From: Parvibaculaceae bacterium Mf 1.05b.01
GTDB lineage: Bacteria > Pseudomonadota > Alphaproteobacteria > Parvibaculales > Parvibaculaceae
Direction of reading: 5' to 3'
DNA length: 64,000 bases
Assembly: GCA_000509225.1 (NCBI GenBank)
Contig: BAOK01000001.1
Location: forward strand, 1,824,244 to 1,888,243
In this document: one piece after another, positions 27,430 through 36,836 of the stretch
Position numbering within the stretch: the first letter of the stretch is position 1
How the letters are laid out: each line of letters begins with the position of its first letter
Notes under the pieces: generated by a model
Databases searched by the model: none
Seen by the model: the letters and a program-made list of their open reading frames with translations, nothing else
What the model was told of the DNA's origin: nothing
Translations under genes and position numbers: made by a program

Positions 27430-27519
27430 CCGGGGTCAAACCCGGAAGTCCACTTGAGGTGGACATGCTCGTAGCCCCCACTTGAGCGCGGCACCGGCGA
27501 TCCCCCCGTCGCCGGTGCC
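27430..27519 (+). terminator. Three consecutive hairpins after the small membrane-protein gene
   Basis: Downstream of the 59-codon gene are hairpins CCGGG/CCCGG (27430-27445) and GTCCAC/GTGGAC (27448-27464). A strong 11-bp stem GGCACCGGCGA / TCGCCGGTGCC (27490-27519) follows. The last is the likely terminator although no T-run follows. The first two could stabilise the transcript or form a structured 3' UTR. Confidence 0.6.
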
Positions 27520-27598
27520 CATATTCGCTTGAAGACATTCAGTCGACCGGTCATTCTGCGCCCAAATTTGTTACAGACAATCTTGGGAGCCAGATCAG

Positions 27599-28501
27599 AT
27601 GGCCGTTGCGATCCCCTTTGTGCGTGAAATTGACATTGATTATGGGCGCGTGGACCAAGTGAGCCCGCTTGTCCGGCGGGTGACAGCCAACAATCCTGGC
27701 GGCTTCACCTATATGGGCACCGGCACCTACATCATCGGCAAGGGCACGGTCGCCGTGATTGACCCCGGTCCGAATGATCAAGCGCACATCGACGCGCTCC
27801 TAAAAGCTGTCGAGGGTGAGACGGTCAGCCACATCCTGATTACCCATTGTCATATGGACCATTCGCCTGCCGCCGCCGCCTTCAAAGCGGCAACAGGTGC
27901 GAAGACATATGCCTATGGTCCCCACGGGTCTGGCCAACCAAAGGACTCCGTGCAGATCGAAGAAGGGGCAGACAGAGACTTCACGCCCGACATTGAGGTG
28001 CGCCATGGCGATGTTCTGGAAGGTCCAGGGTGGAGCGTGGAGTGCGTTTTTACGCCTGGCCACACTTCCAACCATATGAGCTTCGCCCTGCGAGAAGAAA
28101 AAGCGCTGTTCACCGGCGACCATGTCATGGGCTGGTCAACAAGTATCGTCAGCCCTCCAGATGGTGACATGGCAACCTATATTGCCTCTCTGGAACTGCT
28201 ACTCGATCGTGACGATGAGCTTTACTGGCCAACGCATGGCCCGGCCATAACAGAGCCGAAGCCCTTCGTTCGTTCGTTCATTGCCCATCGCGAGGATCGT
28301 GAACGCCAGATTGTCGAACAGATCAGTGCCGGGCGAACTACAATCGCCGACATGGTGCCTGTGATGTACGAAGCGACGGACAAGCGTTTGCACCCGGCGG
28401 CTGCCCGGTCCGTGCTGTCGCACGTAATTAAGATGGTTGCTGATGGGAAGCTTGCCTGCGACGGCGAGCCCTCGCTTAGCTCGGCGTATCGGTTGTCCTG
28501 A
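27599..28501 (+). CDS. MBL-fold metallo-hydrolase (LACTB2-like)
   Basis: The 300-residue protein has THCHMDHSPAA as the zinc motif, FTPGHTSNHMSF with the next His ligand, and FTGDHVMGW with the bridging Asp. A C-terminal winged-helix-like tail (HPAAARSVLSHVIKMVADGKL) is typical of the LACTB2/hydroxyacylglutathione-hydrolase-like group. Substrates in this group range from thioesters to RNA, so none is assigned. Its 3' end overlaps that of the convergent SRPBCC gene by 26 bp. Confidence 0.87.
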   Translation: MAVAIPFVREIDIDYGRVDQVSPLVRRVTANNPGGFTYMGTGTYIIGKGTVAVIDPGPNDQAHIDALLKAVEGETVSHILITHCHMDHSPAAAAFKAATGAKTYAYGPHGSGQPKDSVQIEEGADRDFTPDIEVRHGDVLEGPGWSVECVFTPGHTSNHMSFALREEKALFTGDHVMGWSTSIVSPPDGDMATYIASLELLLDRDDELYWPTHGPAITEPKPFVRSFIAHREDRERQIVEQISAGRTTIADMVPVMYEATDKRLHPAAARSVLSHVIKMVADGKLACDGEPSLSSAYRLS

Positions 28502-28967
28502 TCTCGCGCGGTTTTCCGTCGAGGAAATCCTGAAGATTGTCGAAGGTCCCGTTCCATCCATCCTGGTGACCGTCCCGATCGGCCTTGCTGGTGAGCATGG
28601 CCTGATGCAGGTGCACCTTCGTGCCGGCTTGTACATCTTCAAAAGTGACAGTCACAGTCGACTCGTGTGATCGGGTGCCCTCAATGGTCCAGCCCCAAGT
28701 AAAGACCATCCTGTCTGTCGGCGATATCTCCTTAAAGACACCACTTACTATGTGCTGCGAGCCGGAGGGCGCCCCCATCACGACCCGCCACTCGCCGCCC
28801 TCGACCACGTTAAAATCATGTTCGGGGAGTGAGAAGCCTTTGGGTCCCCACCAGGCACTCAAATGCTGGGGGGTACTCCAGGCTTTAAAGACGCGGTCTC
28901 TGGGTGCTTTAAAAATGCGGGTGATCTCAAGCGTGAGGTCCTGTTCATTCGCAGATGCCATAGCCAT
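28476..28967 (-). CDS. SRPBCC/AHSA1-domain protein
   Basis: The 163-residue protein has the START/Aha1 fold signature ITRIFKAPRDRVFKAWSTPQHLSAWWGPKGF at residues 14-44 and MVFTWGW and WNGTFDNLQDFL further on. Such proteins bind hydrophobic ligands and are commonly encoded directly after an ArsR-type regulator, as here. The regulator gene ends 1 bp upstream. The ligand is unknown. Confidence 0.88.
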   Translation of the reverse strand: MAMASANEQDLTLEITRIFKAPRDRVFKAWSTPQHLSAWWGPKGFSLPEHDFNVVEGGEWRVVMGAPSGSQHIVSGVFKEISPTDRMVFTWGWTIEGTRSHESTVTVTFEDVQAGTKVHLHQAMLTSKADRDGHQDGWNGTFDNLQDFLDGKPREIRTTDTPS

Positions 28968-28968
28968 G

Positions 28969-29328
28969 TCAGGCGCCCCCGTCTTTGTCGTCTAGGTCTT
29001 CGCTTTTTGCCAGAAATTCATCGAGGCGCTCAAAGCCGTCTTCCCAGAAGACAGCAATTTGGGCCATGAAAGCTTTTGCTTCTTTCAATCCGCCAGGCGT
29101 TAAGCGACAGCGCCGACGCTGAGCATCGACTTGGCGTACGATGAGGCCCGCATTCTCCAGGACCTTCAGATGGTTGGAAATAGCCGGCATACTGATGTCG
29201 AAGGGCTCGGCTAACTCGCCAACGGTCGCTTCGCTTCTCGACAGCCGCGCCAATATTGCGCGACGGGTTGGGTCAGCCAGTGCACCGAATGCCTGGCTCA
29301 ACTGATCACGTGCCATCGTCATATCCAA
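28969..29328 (-). CDS. ArsR-family winged-helix regulator
   Basis: The 119-residue protein has FGALADPTRRAILARL, EPFDISMPAISNHLKVLENAGLI (recognition helix) and a basic wing RRRCRLTPGGL. No CxC metal site of metal-sensing ArsR proteins is seen. This fits the subgroup that pairs with AHSA1 proteins rather than the arsenic sensors. It probably regulates itself and the SRPBCC gene. ATG 29316 is an alternative start. Confidence 0.9.
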   Translation of the reverse strand: MDMTMARDQLSQAFGALADPTRRAILARLSRSEATVGELAEPFDISMPAISNHLKVLENAGLIVRQVDAQRRRCRLTPGGLKEAKAFMAQIAVFWEDGFERLDEFLAKSEDLDDKDGGA

Positions 29329-29432
29329 GGTTAGAGGCCGTGCTGTTACCGGCCTTTAATTAAACAATTACTTATTTAATAAGGCTGGCGATGCATTACA
29401 ACCCCGGAGACTGGCCGCAAGAGAGGGAGCGA

Positions 29433-30164
29433 CTAGCCCTTGAGCTCATCCCTAAAGGCGCGGATCCGTGCGGCATTTGCCCCAAGGTCGCTTTCACCAA
29501 CTCTTGAGACCGAGCGGACATCAATGAGTGCTGCGCCATTTTCGTCACGTACGCGAATGACGATGTCATCCTTAAAGCCCATAAGCGCCGTGGTATCGGT
29601 GGCCTCGATCCGTCCTTCTTCGACAGCGACAGAGACAATTTCCCAGCCCAGTGCCTGAGCGGCGGTCAAGGCGTCCTCAAAGGCGGCACCTGGATGACGG
29701 TCCAACAGGATGGGTTGAATGTCCGGATAGGCTGCCTGCTGAAGCTCGGCCAAGTTGTCAGGGCTTGAGCGATCCAACGGATTGTGCGCCGGCGTGCGAT
29801 GAGCCCGTACAGCCACAAATACCGGCGGATCGGTGAGATCCGTTGTGATGTCGTGGATTGGTGGAACAGCGGATCCGTTCATGATTGCGGCACCGACAGG
29901 TGCCACGATTGCGAGACTGAGGAAGATGGCTGCAACCGCAATCCCTCTGCCGCTTTTGTCCGACGTCAGTGTGATGACCAGCCCCACAATGGACAACAGG
30001 ATTGCGATGACGCCGACGATGAAGCCGCCGCCAAGACCCGCAAACAGAGCAATGGGGAGCGGCATGATTCCGAGGCGAAGCCCCAGAACTGCTATAACAG
30101 CGATAACCACTGAAAAGAGCGCCAGCCGGAACCCCCAGCTTACTAGTGCCGACCGATCGCCCAT
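29433..30164 (-). CDS. Membrane protein with C-terminal DUF1499 domain
   Basis: The 243-residue protein has three N-terminal membrane segments (about residues 10-30, 37-65, 73-95). A DUF1499 domain follows with PPIHDITTD, IEATDTTALMGFKDD and DVRSVSRVGESDLGANAARI. DUF1499 has no assigned activity but occurs widely in alphaproteobacteria and plastid lineages. The gene sits 45 bp after the acyl-CoA synthetase gene on the same strand and may share its transcript. Confidence 0.85.
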   Translation of the reverse strand: MGDRSALVSWGFRLALFSVVIAVIAVLGLRLGIMPLPIALFAGLGGGFIVGVIAILLSIVGLVITLTSDKSGRGIAVAAIFLSLAIVAPVGAAIMNGSAVPPIHDITTDLTDPPVFVAVRAHRTPAHNPLDRSSPDNLAELQQAAYPDIQPILLDRHPGAAFEDALTAAQALGWEIVSVAVEEGRIEATDTTALMGFKDDIVIRVRDENGAALIDVRSVSRVGESDLGANAARIRAFRDELKG

Positions 30165-30209
30165 TTTCGTATCCCCTTTGCCTCAGTTTCGGTGCCAACC
30201 CGCAGCGTA

Positions 30210-31850
30210 TTACTCCGCTGCTGTTGCCGTTGGTAGTGTGTAGTCTTTGAACTGCTCACGCAGTGTCAGTTTCTGGATTTTGCCTGTCGCTGTATGCGGA
30301 ATTTCATCCACGAACACAACATCATCGGGCATCCACCATTTAGCGATCTTGCCATCCATATACTCAAGAACGCTCTCTTTTGTGAGACCGCTGCCTTCTT
30401 TCGGGATGACAATCAAAAGAGGACGTTCATCCCATTTCGGATGGAGGATGCCGATCACCGCAGCCTCGACCACGTCTGGATGCCCAACGGCTGTGTTCTC
30501 CAGCTCGATAGATGAAATCCACTCACCGCCGGACTTGATAACGTCTTTTGCCCGGTCTGTGATCTGCATGAAACCAAGCGGATCCAGCGTAGCCACGTCG
30601 CCGGTATCAAACCAGCCGTCTTTATCCAGGATGTTTCCGCCCTCGCCCTTCAGATAGCCCCCGGCGACGGCTGGACCGCGCACCATCAGGTGACCAAAGG
30701 CGACACCGTCGCTGGGTAGATCATTACCGTCATCGTCGGTGATCTTCATCTCAACCGTATAGATCGCCCGCCCCTGTTTCACTTTAATGTCGAGCTGTTC
30801 TTCAAATGGCAATGTTTCCATGCCCGCTTTGAAGGACCCAAGCGTTCCCATGGGGCTCATTTCCGTCATGCCCCAGGCATGCATCACAGTGACATCATAA
30901 TCGCGTTCGAACGTTTCGATCATGGAGCGCGGTGCGGCAGACCCACCGATAATCACTTTGGTCAGGTCTGGAAGCTTCACTTTGTTTGCTTCCAGATGCC
31001 CCAACAACATGAGCCAAACGGTTGGAACAGCCGCTGTTACCGTCACACGCTCGGTGCTCAGAAGTTCATAGATGCTTTCGCCGTCCATGTTCGCACCCGG
31101 CATCACAATCTTTGCCCCACTTGCAGGTGCAGAAAATGCAATTGCCCAGGCATTGGCGTGGAACATGGGCACCACCGGAAGAACAGTGTCTACCGAGCGC
31201 ATGCCCATTGCGTCGGCGCCATTTGCCGCCAGCGCATGCAAAACGTTGGAACGGTGTGAATAAAGAACGCCCTTGGGATTGCCGGTTGTGCCACTTGTGT
31301 AGCAGAGGCCGCAGGCATCGTTTTCATCCACGTCCGCCCACTCAAAATTGCCATCTTCTGCTTCGACAATTTCTTCATAGCAATAGACGTTTTTGAGCTT
31401 GGTCTCAGGCATATGCTCCTTATCGGTCAGGATGATGAAACCCTTCACATCAGGCAGCGTATCCGCAACCGCCTCAATCACTGGCACGAAGGTCGTGTCG
31501 AAGAAGATGAACTGATCTTCGGCGTGATTGATGATGTAGGTGAGTTGCTCAGCAAAGAGGCGGGGATTAAGCGTGTGGCACACAGCCCCCATGCCCATAA
31601 TGCCGTACCAGGCTTCCATATGGCGGTGGGTGTTCCAGGCCATGGTGGCAATCACGTCGCCCTGCTTCATGCCCAGTTTCTGGAGAGCCTGAGCACATTT
31701 GCGCGCCCGCAAATGGATATCTGAATAGGTGCAGCGGTGGATCGGTCCCTCGACGGTCCGTGTCACGATTTCACGCTCTGCGTGAAACCGGTTGGCGTGA
31801 TCAATAATGCTCATCACCGTGAGCGGCCAGTCTTGCATCAGGCCTTTCAT
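30210..31850 (-). CDS. Acyl-CoA synthetase (AMP-forming)
   Basis: The 546-residue ANL-superfamily enzyme has the phosphate-binding loop [16 protein letters not shown] near residue 185, [20 protein letters not shown] and [15 protein letters not shown]. The catalytic Lys of the C-terminal domain lies in TATGKIQKL. It activates a fatty or aromatic carboxylic acid as acyl-AMP and transfers it to CoA. The sequence resembles medium-chain/AlkK-type synthetases. Its position near enoyl-CoA hydratases suits fatty-acid degradation. Confidence 0.9.
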   Translation of the reverse strand: MKGLMQDWPLTVMSIIDHANRFHAEREIVTRTVEGPIHRCTYSDIHLRARKCAQALQKLGMKQGDVIATMAWNTHRHMEAWYGIMGMGAVCHTLNPRLFAEQLTYIINHAEDQFIFFDTTFVPVIEAVADTLPDVKGFIILTDKEHMPETKLKNVYCYEEIVEAEDGNFEWADVDENDACGLCYTSGTTGNPKGVLYSHRSNVLHALAANGADAMGMRSVDTVLPVVPMFHANAWAIAFSAPASGAKIVMPGANMDGESIYELLSTERVTVTAAVPTVWLMLLGHLEANKVKLPDLTKVIIGGSAAPRSMIETFERDYDVTVMHAWGMTEMSPMGTLGSFKAGMETLPFEEQLDIKVKQGRAIYTVEMKITDDDGNDLPSDGVAFGHLMVRGPAVAGGYLKGEGGNILDKDGWFDTGDVATLDPLGFMQITDRAKDVIKSGGEWISSIELENTAVGHPDVVEAAVIGILHPKWDERPLLIVIPKEGSGLTKESVLEYMDGKIAKWWMPDDVVFVDEIPHTATGKIQKLTLREQFKDYTLPTATAAE

Positions 31851-32014
31851 GGCTCTCTCTCCCTTAAGATTGTCGACTTTTTGCCGTTTGGAGAGAGTTT
31901 AGAGACTTCCGCGGCTCCAAACAACGCTTGGCGTGAAAGGGCCAATTACGCTTGCAGAAGGCCTCCAGACAGCTAGTCTCTTGGCCAACAAAAACACAAA
32001 AACTGGAGGCTGAG

Positions 32015-33475
32015 ATGACCAATTGGCATCACCAACCAGCATCAAGGCTGCTCGCTGCAATGGCCAAGGGAGAGGTGAGTTCTGTGGAGCTCACGGAGCA
32101 TTTCCAAAGCCGCTTTGAGACCCAAAATGCCAAGGTTAATGCCGTTATCGCCACGAATTTCGAGGGTGCTGCTGACAGAGCAAAACTGGCCGACGCAGCC
32201 CGCGCCAAGGGTGAAAACTGGGGACCGCTGCACGGTTTGCCTATGACCATTAAAGACGCCCTGGAAGTTGTGGGCATGCCAGCTGTCGGCGGCGCGCCGA
32301 TGTGGAAAGACCACCGCCCCACACAAAATGCGGATGCTGTTCAGCGCATCATTGATGCCGGTGCCGTGATTTTCGGGAAAACCAATGTGCCTTTTCTGTC
32401 AGGCGATCTTCAGACCTATAACGATGTCTACGGCACAACTAACAACCCGTGGGACGTGAATTGCGGCCCGGGCGGGTCGTCCGGCGGTGCCGCGGCGGCG
32501 CTTGCAGCGGGCCTGACCCCATTGGAACTTGGCAGTGACATTGGTGGATCGATCCGCACGCCAGCTCATCTGTGTGGCGTTTATGGGCACAAGCCCACCT
32601 ATGGGATTGTGTCAAAACGCGGCCACCTGCCTGGTCCTCCTGGCGCCCTATCAGAAAGCGATTTGTCAGTTGTGGGGCCATTGGGTCTCTGCGCGAACGA
32701 TCTCGGTCTCCTGCTGGATGTGGTTGCCGGACCCAATGCAGCGTCGTCCGTTGGCTGGAACCTGTCGCTGCCGGAAGCCCGCGCGAAATCCCCGAAGGAT
32801 CTGCGGGTCGCTGTCTGGCTTGATGATCCCTATTGCGATATCGATGCGCAGTCAGCGGCTCACATTACAAATGCAGCGAATGCGCTGAAAGATGCCGGTG
32901 CAAAAGTAGGTTTTGCGGCGCGACCTGACCTCACATTGGAGGAGATCACCGAATGCTACCTCCTGCTGCTCCATTCCGTAGTGACGCGGGGCATGCCGCC
33001 AAAGGTTCAAGAGAAATGGTGCACCCTACTTGCCCAGGCAGCGCCAGATGCCAAGTCCCACGAAATTCTGCAAGCGCGCGGTGGGCTAATGAGCCATGGC
33101 GACTGGCTGGACTGGCACGAAACACGTGAACAGATTCGCGCCAAGTGGGCAGCCTTCTATCAAGATTGGGATGTTGTGCTGGCCCCCACACTTATGCGAC
33201 CAGCCTTTCCCCACGACCATACACCAAGTTGGAGCAAGCGGACGCTTAGGGTGAACGGCAAAGAGCGCCACTATATGGACGTGCTTATTTGGGCCGGTCC
33301 TGCCGTCCTGTCCTATCTGCCCGCGTCGGTTGCGCCGGTTGGCCTGACAAATGAAGGCTTACCGGTTGGCGTGCAGATCATCGGTCCCTATCTTGAGGAC
33401 AAGACGCCTATTGCAGTCGCCGGCATGATCGAAGAGCTGGTTGGCGGCTTTCGCGCGCCCCCTGATTTCTCATAA
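32015..33475 (+). CDS. Amidase-signature family amidase
   Basis: ATG 32015 follows GGAGGCTGAG. An earlier in-frame start at 31952 has no ribosome site. The 486-residue protein carries the complete Ser-cisSer-Lys triad: Lys80 in PMTIKDAL, Ser155 in GPGGSSGG and Ser179 in GSDIGGSIR. It hydrolyses an amide; the substrate cannot be told. There is no GatA context. The next gene on the strand is a class III aminotransferase 55 bp on. Confidence 0.9.
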   Translation: MTNWHHQPASRLLAAMAKGEVSSVELTEHFQSRFETQNAKVNAVIATNFEGAADRAKLADAARAKGENWGPLHGLPMTIKDALEVVGMPAVGGAPMWKDHRPTQNADAVQRIIDAGAVIFGKTNVPFLSGDLQTYNDVYGTTNNPWDVNCGPGGSSGGAAAALAAGLTPLELGSDIGGSIRTPAHLCGVYGHKPTYGIVSKRGHLPGPPGALSESDLSVVGPLGLCANDLGLLLDVVAGPNAASSVGWNLSLPEARAKSPKDLRVAVWLDDPYCDIDAQSAAHITNAANALKDAGAKVGFAARPDLTLEEITECYLLLLHSVVTRGMPPKVQEKWCTLLAQAAPDAKSHEILQARGGLMSHGDWLDWHETREQIRAKWAAFYQDWDVVLAPTLMRPAFPHDHTPSWSKRTLRVNGKERHYMDVLIWAGPAVLSYLPASVAPVGLTNEGLPVGVQIIGPYLEDKTPIAVAGMIEELVGGFRAPPDFS

Positions 33476-33530
33476 GCCTCACTTCTGCTACACCACCGAT
33501 ACGATTTTTAACCGACAGGACCCCTCCTTC

Positions 33531-34913
33531 ATGTCCACGCTCAGCAATGCCGCTATTCGCGATATCGAAACCGTCATCCACCCTTACACAAATCTGGACG
33601 CCTTCCGGAAAACGGGTCCCCTTATCCTGGACCGAGGAGAAGGCATTCGCGTCTGGGACACGGATGGGAATGAGTATATCGAGGGCATGGCGGGCCTGTG
33701 GTGCACGGCTCTGGGCTATTCTGAGCAGGAACTGATCGACGCGGCCACAGAGCAAATGGGTCAGCTCCCTTTCACACACGTATTTAGTGGCAAGACTCAC
33801 GAGAAAGCAGCAGAACTTGCGGAACGCATCAAGGCCATTGCGCCTCATGATGCATCGAAAGTGCTGTTCTGCGGTTCCGGTTCGGAAGCCAATGATCAGC
33901 AGATCAAGCTCGTCTGGTACTACAATAATGCCCGTGGCAAGCCAGAGAAGAAGAAGATCATTTCCCGAATCCGGGGCTACCACGGTGTAACCGTCGCGTC
34001 AGCGAGCCTCACCGGCCTCCCTGCCAATCATGCAGACTTTGACCTCCCCCTCGACGGTATCTTGCACACCGATTGCCCGCATTATTATCGCTATGCAGAG
34101 CCTGGCGAAACCGAAGATGAGTTCACAACGCGCCTCGCGAACAATCTGGATGAAATGATCCAGCGCGAGGGACCAGACACGATTGCCGCCTTCATCGCAG
34201 AGCCCATTATGGGGGCCGGTGGTGTCGTGATCCCGCCAGATGATTATTTCGCGAAAATTCATGCGGTTCTCGACAAGTATGACATCTATGTCATTGCAGA
34301 CGAAGTGATCTGCGGGTTCGGACGCACAGGCAACATGTTCGGGTCAGAGACATTTGGTCTGAAGCCTGACTCTATTTCCGTCGCTAAGGCTCTCTCTTCG
34401 GCCTATGTGCCGATCGGTGCCGTCACCGTGGAGGAAGACATGTATGAAGCCATGCTTGAGCAGAGCAAGAAGATCGGCACGTTCGGTCATGGTTTTACCT
34501 ATACCGCGCACCCACTTGCAGCGGCCGTCGCCTGCAAGACGCTCGAAATTTACGAGAAACGCGACATTGTCAATCAGGTGCGCGGGCTCTCTCCAACCTT
34601 TGAAAAACGGGTTGCCGCGCTTGCCGATCATCCGCTGGTGGGCAACTCCCGCGCCAAGGGCCTGATCGGGGCTGTGGAACTTGTCGCAGACAAAGCGACC
34701 AAGCGCGCCTTTGATGCTTCGCAGGGTGTCGGCGTTGCCGCTCAGAACAATGCCCAAAAGCATGGACTCATTGTTCGCGCCATGGGCGGCGACATTGTTG
34801 CCTTCTGTCCGCCGCTTATCATTGATGACGCTCAAATCAACGAGATGTTCGACAAGTTCGAAAAAGGACTGGATGACACGGAAGCCTGGGTCACCAAAGA
34901 AGGCCTGCGCTAG
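33531..34913 (+). CDS. Class III PLP aminotransferase (omega-transaminase type)
   Basis: ATG 33531 gives a 460-residue protein. An upstream start would overlap the amidase gene. Asp257 in IADEVICGFGRTG and Lys286 in SVAKALSS are the expected PLP residues. WCTALGYSEQEL and GSGSEANDQQIKL fit the omega-amino-acid:pyruvate or putrescine aminotransferase branch. It probably moves an amino group from an amine or omega-amino acid to pyruvate or another keto acid. The small gene at 34918 follows after 4 bp. Confidence 0.9.
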   Translation: MSTLSNAAIRDIETVIHPYTNLDAFRKTGPLILDRGEGIRVWDTDGNEYIEGMAGLWCTALGYSEQELIDAATEQMGQLPFTHVFSGKTHEKAAELAERIKAIAPHDASKVLFCGSGSEANDQQIKLVWYYNNARGKPEKKKIISRIRGYHGVTVASASLTGLPANHADFDLPLDGILHTDCPHYYRYAEPGETEDEFTTRLANNLDEMIQREGPDTIAAFIAEPIMGAGGVVIPPDDYFAKIHAVLDKYDIYVIADEVICGFGRTGNMFGSETFGLKPDSISVAKALSSAYVPIGAVTVEEDMYEAMLEQSKKIGTFGHGFTYTAHPLAAAVACKTLEIYEKRDIVNQVRGLSPTFEKRVAALADHPLVGNSRAKGLIGAVELVADKATKRAFDASQGVGVAAQNNAQKHGLIVRAMGGDIVAFCPPLIIDDAQINEMFDKFEKGLDDTEAWVTKEGLR

Positions 34914-34917
34914 GCTC

Positions 34918-35334
34918 ATGACTCTGTACCGATATCACCTTCAATTCAACGGCAAGGTCAGCCCTCAGGATGACATGGGCGAGCAGATGGGCATTGAAGC
35001 GGAGGCCAAAATCGGCCCTGGCTTCGATGCCGCCATTGGCGAGGCCAACTCCATCGCCAGGTTTGAAGCCCTTGTCATGAACGATATGGATGGGTCCTTC
35101 ACGTTACAGGGCGAGGTAACGCTCGCTGGAGGCACACTTGCGGTTTCTACCACCCGTCCCTCCTCGCTGGAGGAAAGCCCTGACCCCACCATTCAACGCG
35201 GCACCGCAGAGTGCCGGATAGACAGTGGCACCGGTTCCTTTTCTGGCGCGAGCGGCACAGTAACGCTCAACTTCACGGTGAGCGAAGACGCGCGTTTCAC
35301 CGATTTGCAGACAGGCATCGTGTTTGTTGGGTGA
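34918..35334 (+). CDS. Hypothetical 138-residue protein coupled to the aminotransferase
   Basis: ATG 34918 begins 4 bp after the aminotransferase stop. An in-frame start far inside that gene is a shadow. The protein is acidic and glycine-rich with alternating strands (ARFEALVMNDMDGSFTLQGEVTLAGGTLAVSTT and CRIDSGTGSFSGASGTVTLNFTVS). This suggests a small all-beta barrel. No signal peptide is seen. I do not recognise the family. The tight spacing suggests co-translation. Confidence 0.65.
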   Translation: MTLYRYHLQFNGKVSPQDDMGEQMGIEAEAKIGPGFDAAIGEANSIARFEALVMNDMDGSFTLQGEVTLAGGTLAVSTTRPSSLEESPDPTIQRGTAECRIDSGTGSFSGASGTVTLNFTVSEDARFTDLQTGIVFVG

Positions 35335-35496
35335 CCTGACCGGCGCATATTGGTTTCATTTTGTTATTTAATAAACTGAAACGATCATGTTCTAATTATC
35401 GTCCGAGTAGATAAGTTCAAGCAGACTTGCCTGGGTCGGAACAATCGTAAATGCAACCGCGCCTGGAATGCTAGAGACACAAGGAAAGATGGGAAG

Positions 35497-36453
35497 ATGA
35501 TTATTCGTTCACTGACAATTATTACAGGACTTTTGTTATCAACGGTAGCCGGACACGCAGGCTACCCTATTGACGTTACCGTTGCTCAGAACGGTTGCGC
35601 CGGTGCTGTTGCAAATGATGGTGTGGACGATTACACGGCTATTCAATGCCACATCAACTACATGAACACGAATTTTGGCGGTGGAATTCTAGTATTCCCA
35701 TCTGGCGCTTATGACACATCGCAGACGCTCGTAGTTCCCGGTGCAGAGATGCTCACCGGTATGGGAGCTGCCGTCACGTCGATTAGTAGCCTTGACGGCG
35801 CTGACGTTAAGGTTCTTCGCTTTGACGGCCCGGCAAATAGCTTTGGTGGAATGGACAGCATTCGAATTGTTTGCTCACAGTCGACAGAGGCAAAACAACC
35901 CTGTGTCCATGTGAGCCACAACGTTCCGGTCACCTTTCGCGATTCTCATATTTGGGGTGGCCAACATGGTTTGCAGCAAGACGGTGTTGATGGAATGATT
36001 ATTAACTGCATCATCGCAGCAGCGGCGCTTGACGGGGCGAACCTCTTCTCTCGTGGCGCTAACTGGTATATCCGAACAAAGTTTAATCCCTATGCAGGTC
36101 AGACAGTGCGATACGCCTATGCGCAAAATGATTGGGCGCAAACGCCTAACAACGGTTTGCAGGAAAACCATTTCGTTGATTGTGACTTCTCAGGGACATT
36201 CACTCACGACGCAGTTGCGATCTATGACAACAACACCAATCAAGCCATCACCACTTTTGAGGGAAGTGTTTTTTCTGCACCGGTCACAATTACTGCCGCG
36301 CGGGCAACCTTGTTCAATGGAATAGAGTTTGGGAGTACGATCGATAGTGATGCGCCTATATCGCTAGTCGGCAATTATGCGGTTAATGCCCCTATCACTG
36401 TGACCGGCTCTGGCACTCGTGCTTGTGCAGGCAACCTCCAAATCACGTGCTGA
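35497..36453 (+). CDS. Secreted right-handed beta-helix (pectate-lyase-superfamily-like) protein
   Basis: The 318-residue product starts with a signal peptide (MIIRSLTIITGLLLSTVAGHA) and continues with the pectate-lyase superfamily entry pattern DVTVAQNGCAG, NDGVDDYTAIQ and GGGILVFPSGAYDTSQTL. This is followed by beta-helix rungs. It is about the size of a single helix domain with no obvious catalytic cluster. It could be a polysaccharide lyase, a depolymerase-like tail domain or a structural surface protein. GGAAAG and GGGAAG upstream support the start. Confidence 0.75.
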   Translation: MIIRSLTIITGLLLSTVAGHAGYPIDVTVAQNGCAGAVANDGVDDYTAIQCHINYMNTNFGGGILVFPSGAYDTSQTLVVPGAEMLTGMGAAVTSISSLDGADVKVLRFDGPANSFGGMDSIRIVCSQSTEAKQPCVHVSHNVPVTFRDSHIWGGQHGLQQDGVDGMIINCIIAAAALDGANLFSRGANWYIRTKFNPYAGQTVRYAYAQNDWAQTPNNGLQENHFVDCDFSGTFTHDAVAIYDNNTNQAITTFEGSVFSAPVTITAARATLFNGIEFGSTIDSDAPISLVGNYAVNAPITVTGSGTRACAGNLQITC

Positions 36454-36836
36454 TGTCTCTCCTAAGACACAAGGAAGGGCTTAGCCTCGGGAGAGCGTTA
36501 GAAAGCTCTCTCCGGTAGGCAGACGGAAATAGCAGAACGGGCAAACGAGATATGCCGGCAAGCTTCATAGGTCGAATGTCGGACTGGTTATAGAGGAAGA
36601 TGAACGCGGGGAGTGATATGGAGAGCGGCAGCAGGCACGCGCATACTATCCGCGCTCGAACCAGCACCTCACACTCTCACCAGCGAACACAAAACACATC
36701 TTGACGTCCCCGGTTAACCCACTTCTAATCTCCCTATCCGAAATAAGTGAATGATGGTGTACCGACCGCCAGGGCTTTTATCTGTCCTGCGCGTTTGCTT
36801 TCGCCCCTGCAAACTACCGGCATTTGGAAGATGCAG
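36454..36836. other. Intergenic region with hairpin, upstream of the RND gene
   Basis: No gene is supported in these 383 bp. A hairpin GAGAGC / GCTCTC at 36491-36510 probably ends the beta-helix transcript. A short TGTCT/AGACA inverted repeat lies right after the stop codon. The remaining 300 bp should contain the RND promoter, but no strong consensus is visible. Confidence 0.4.
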
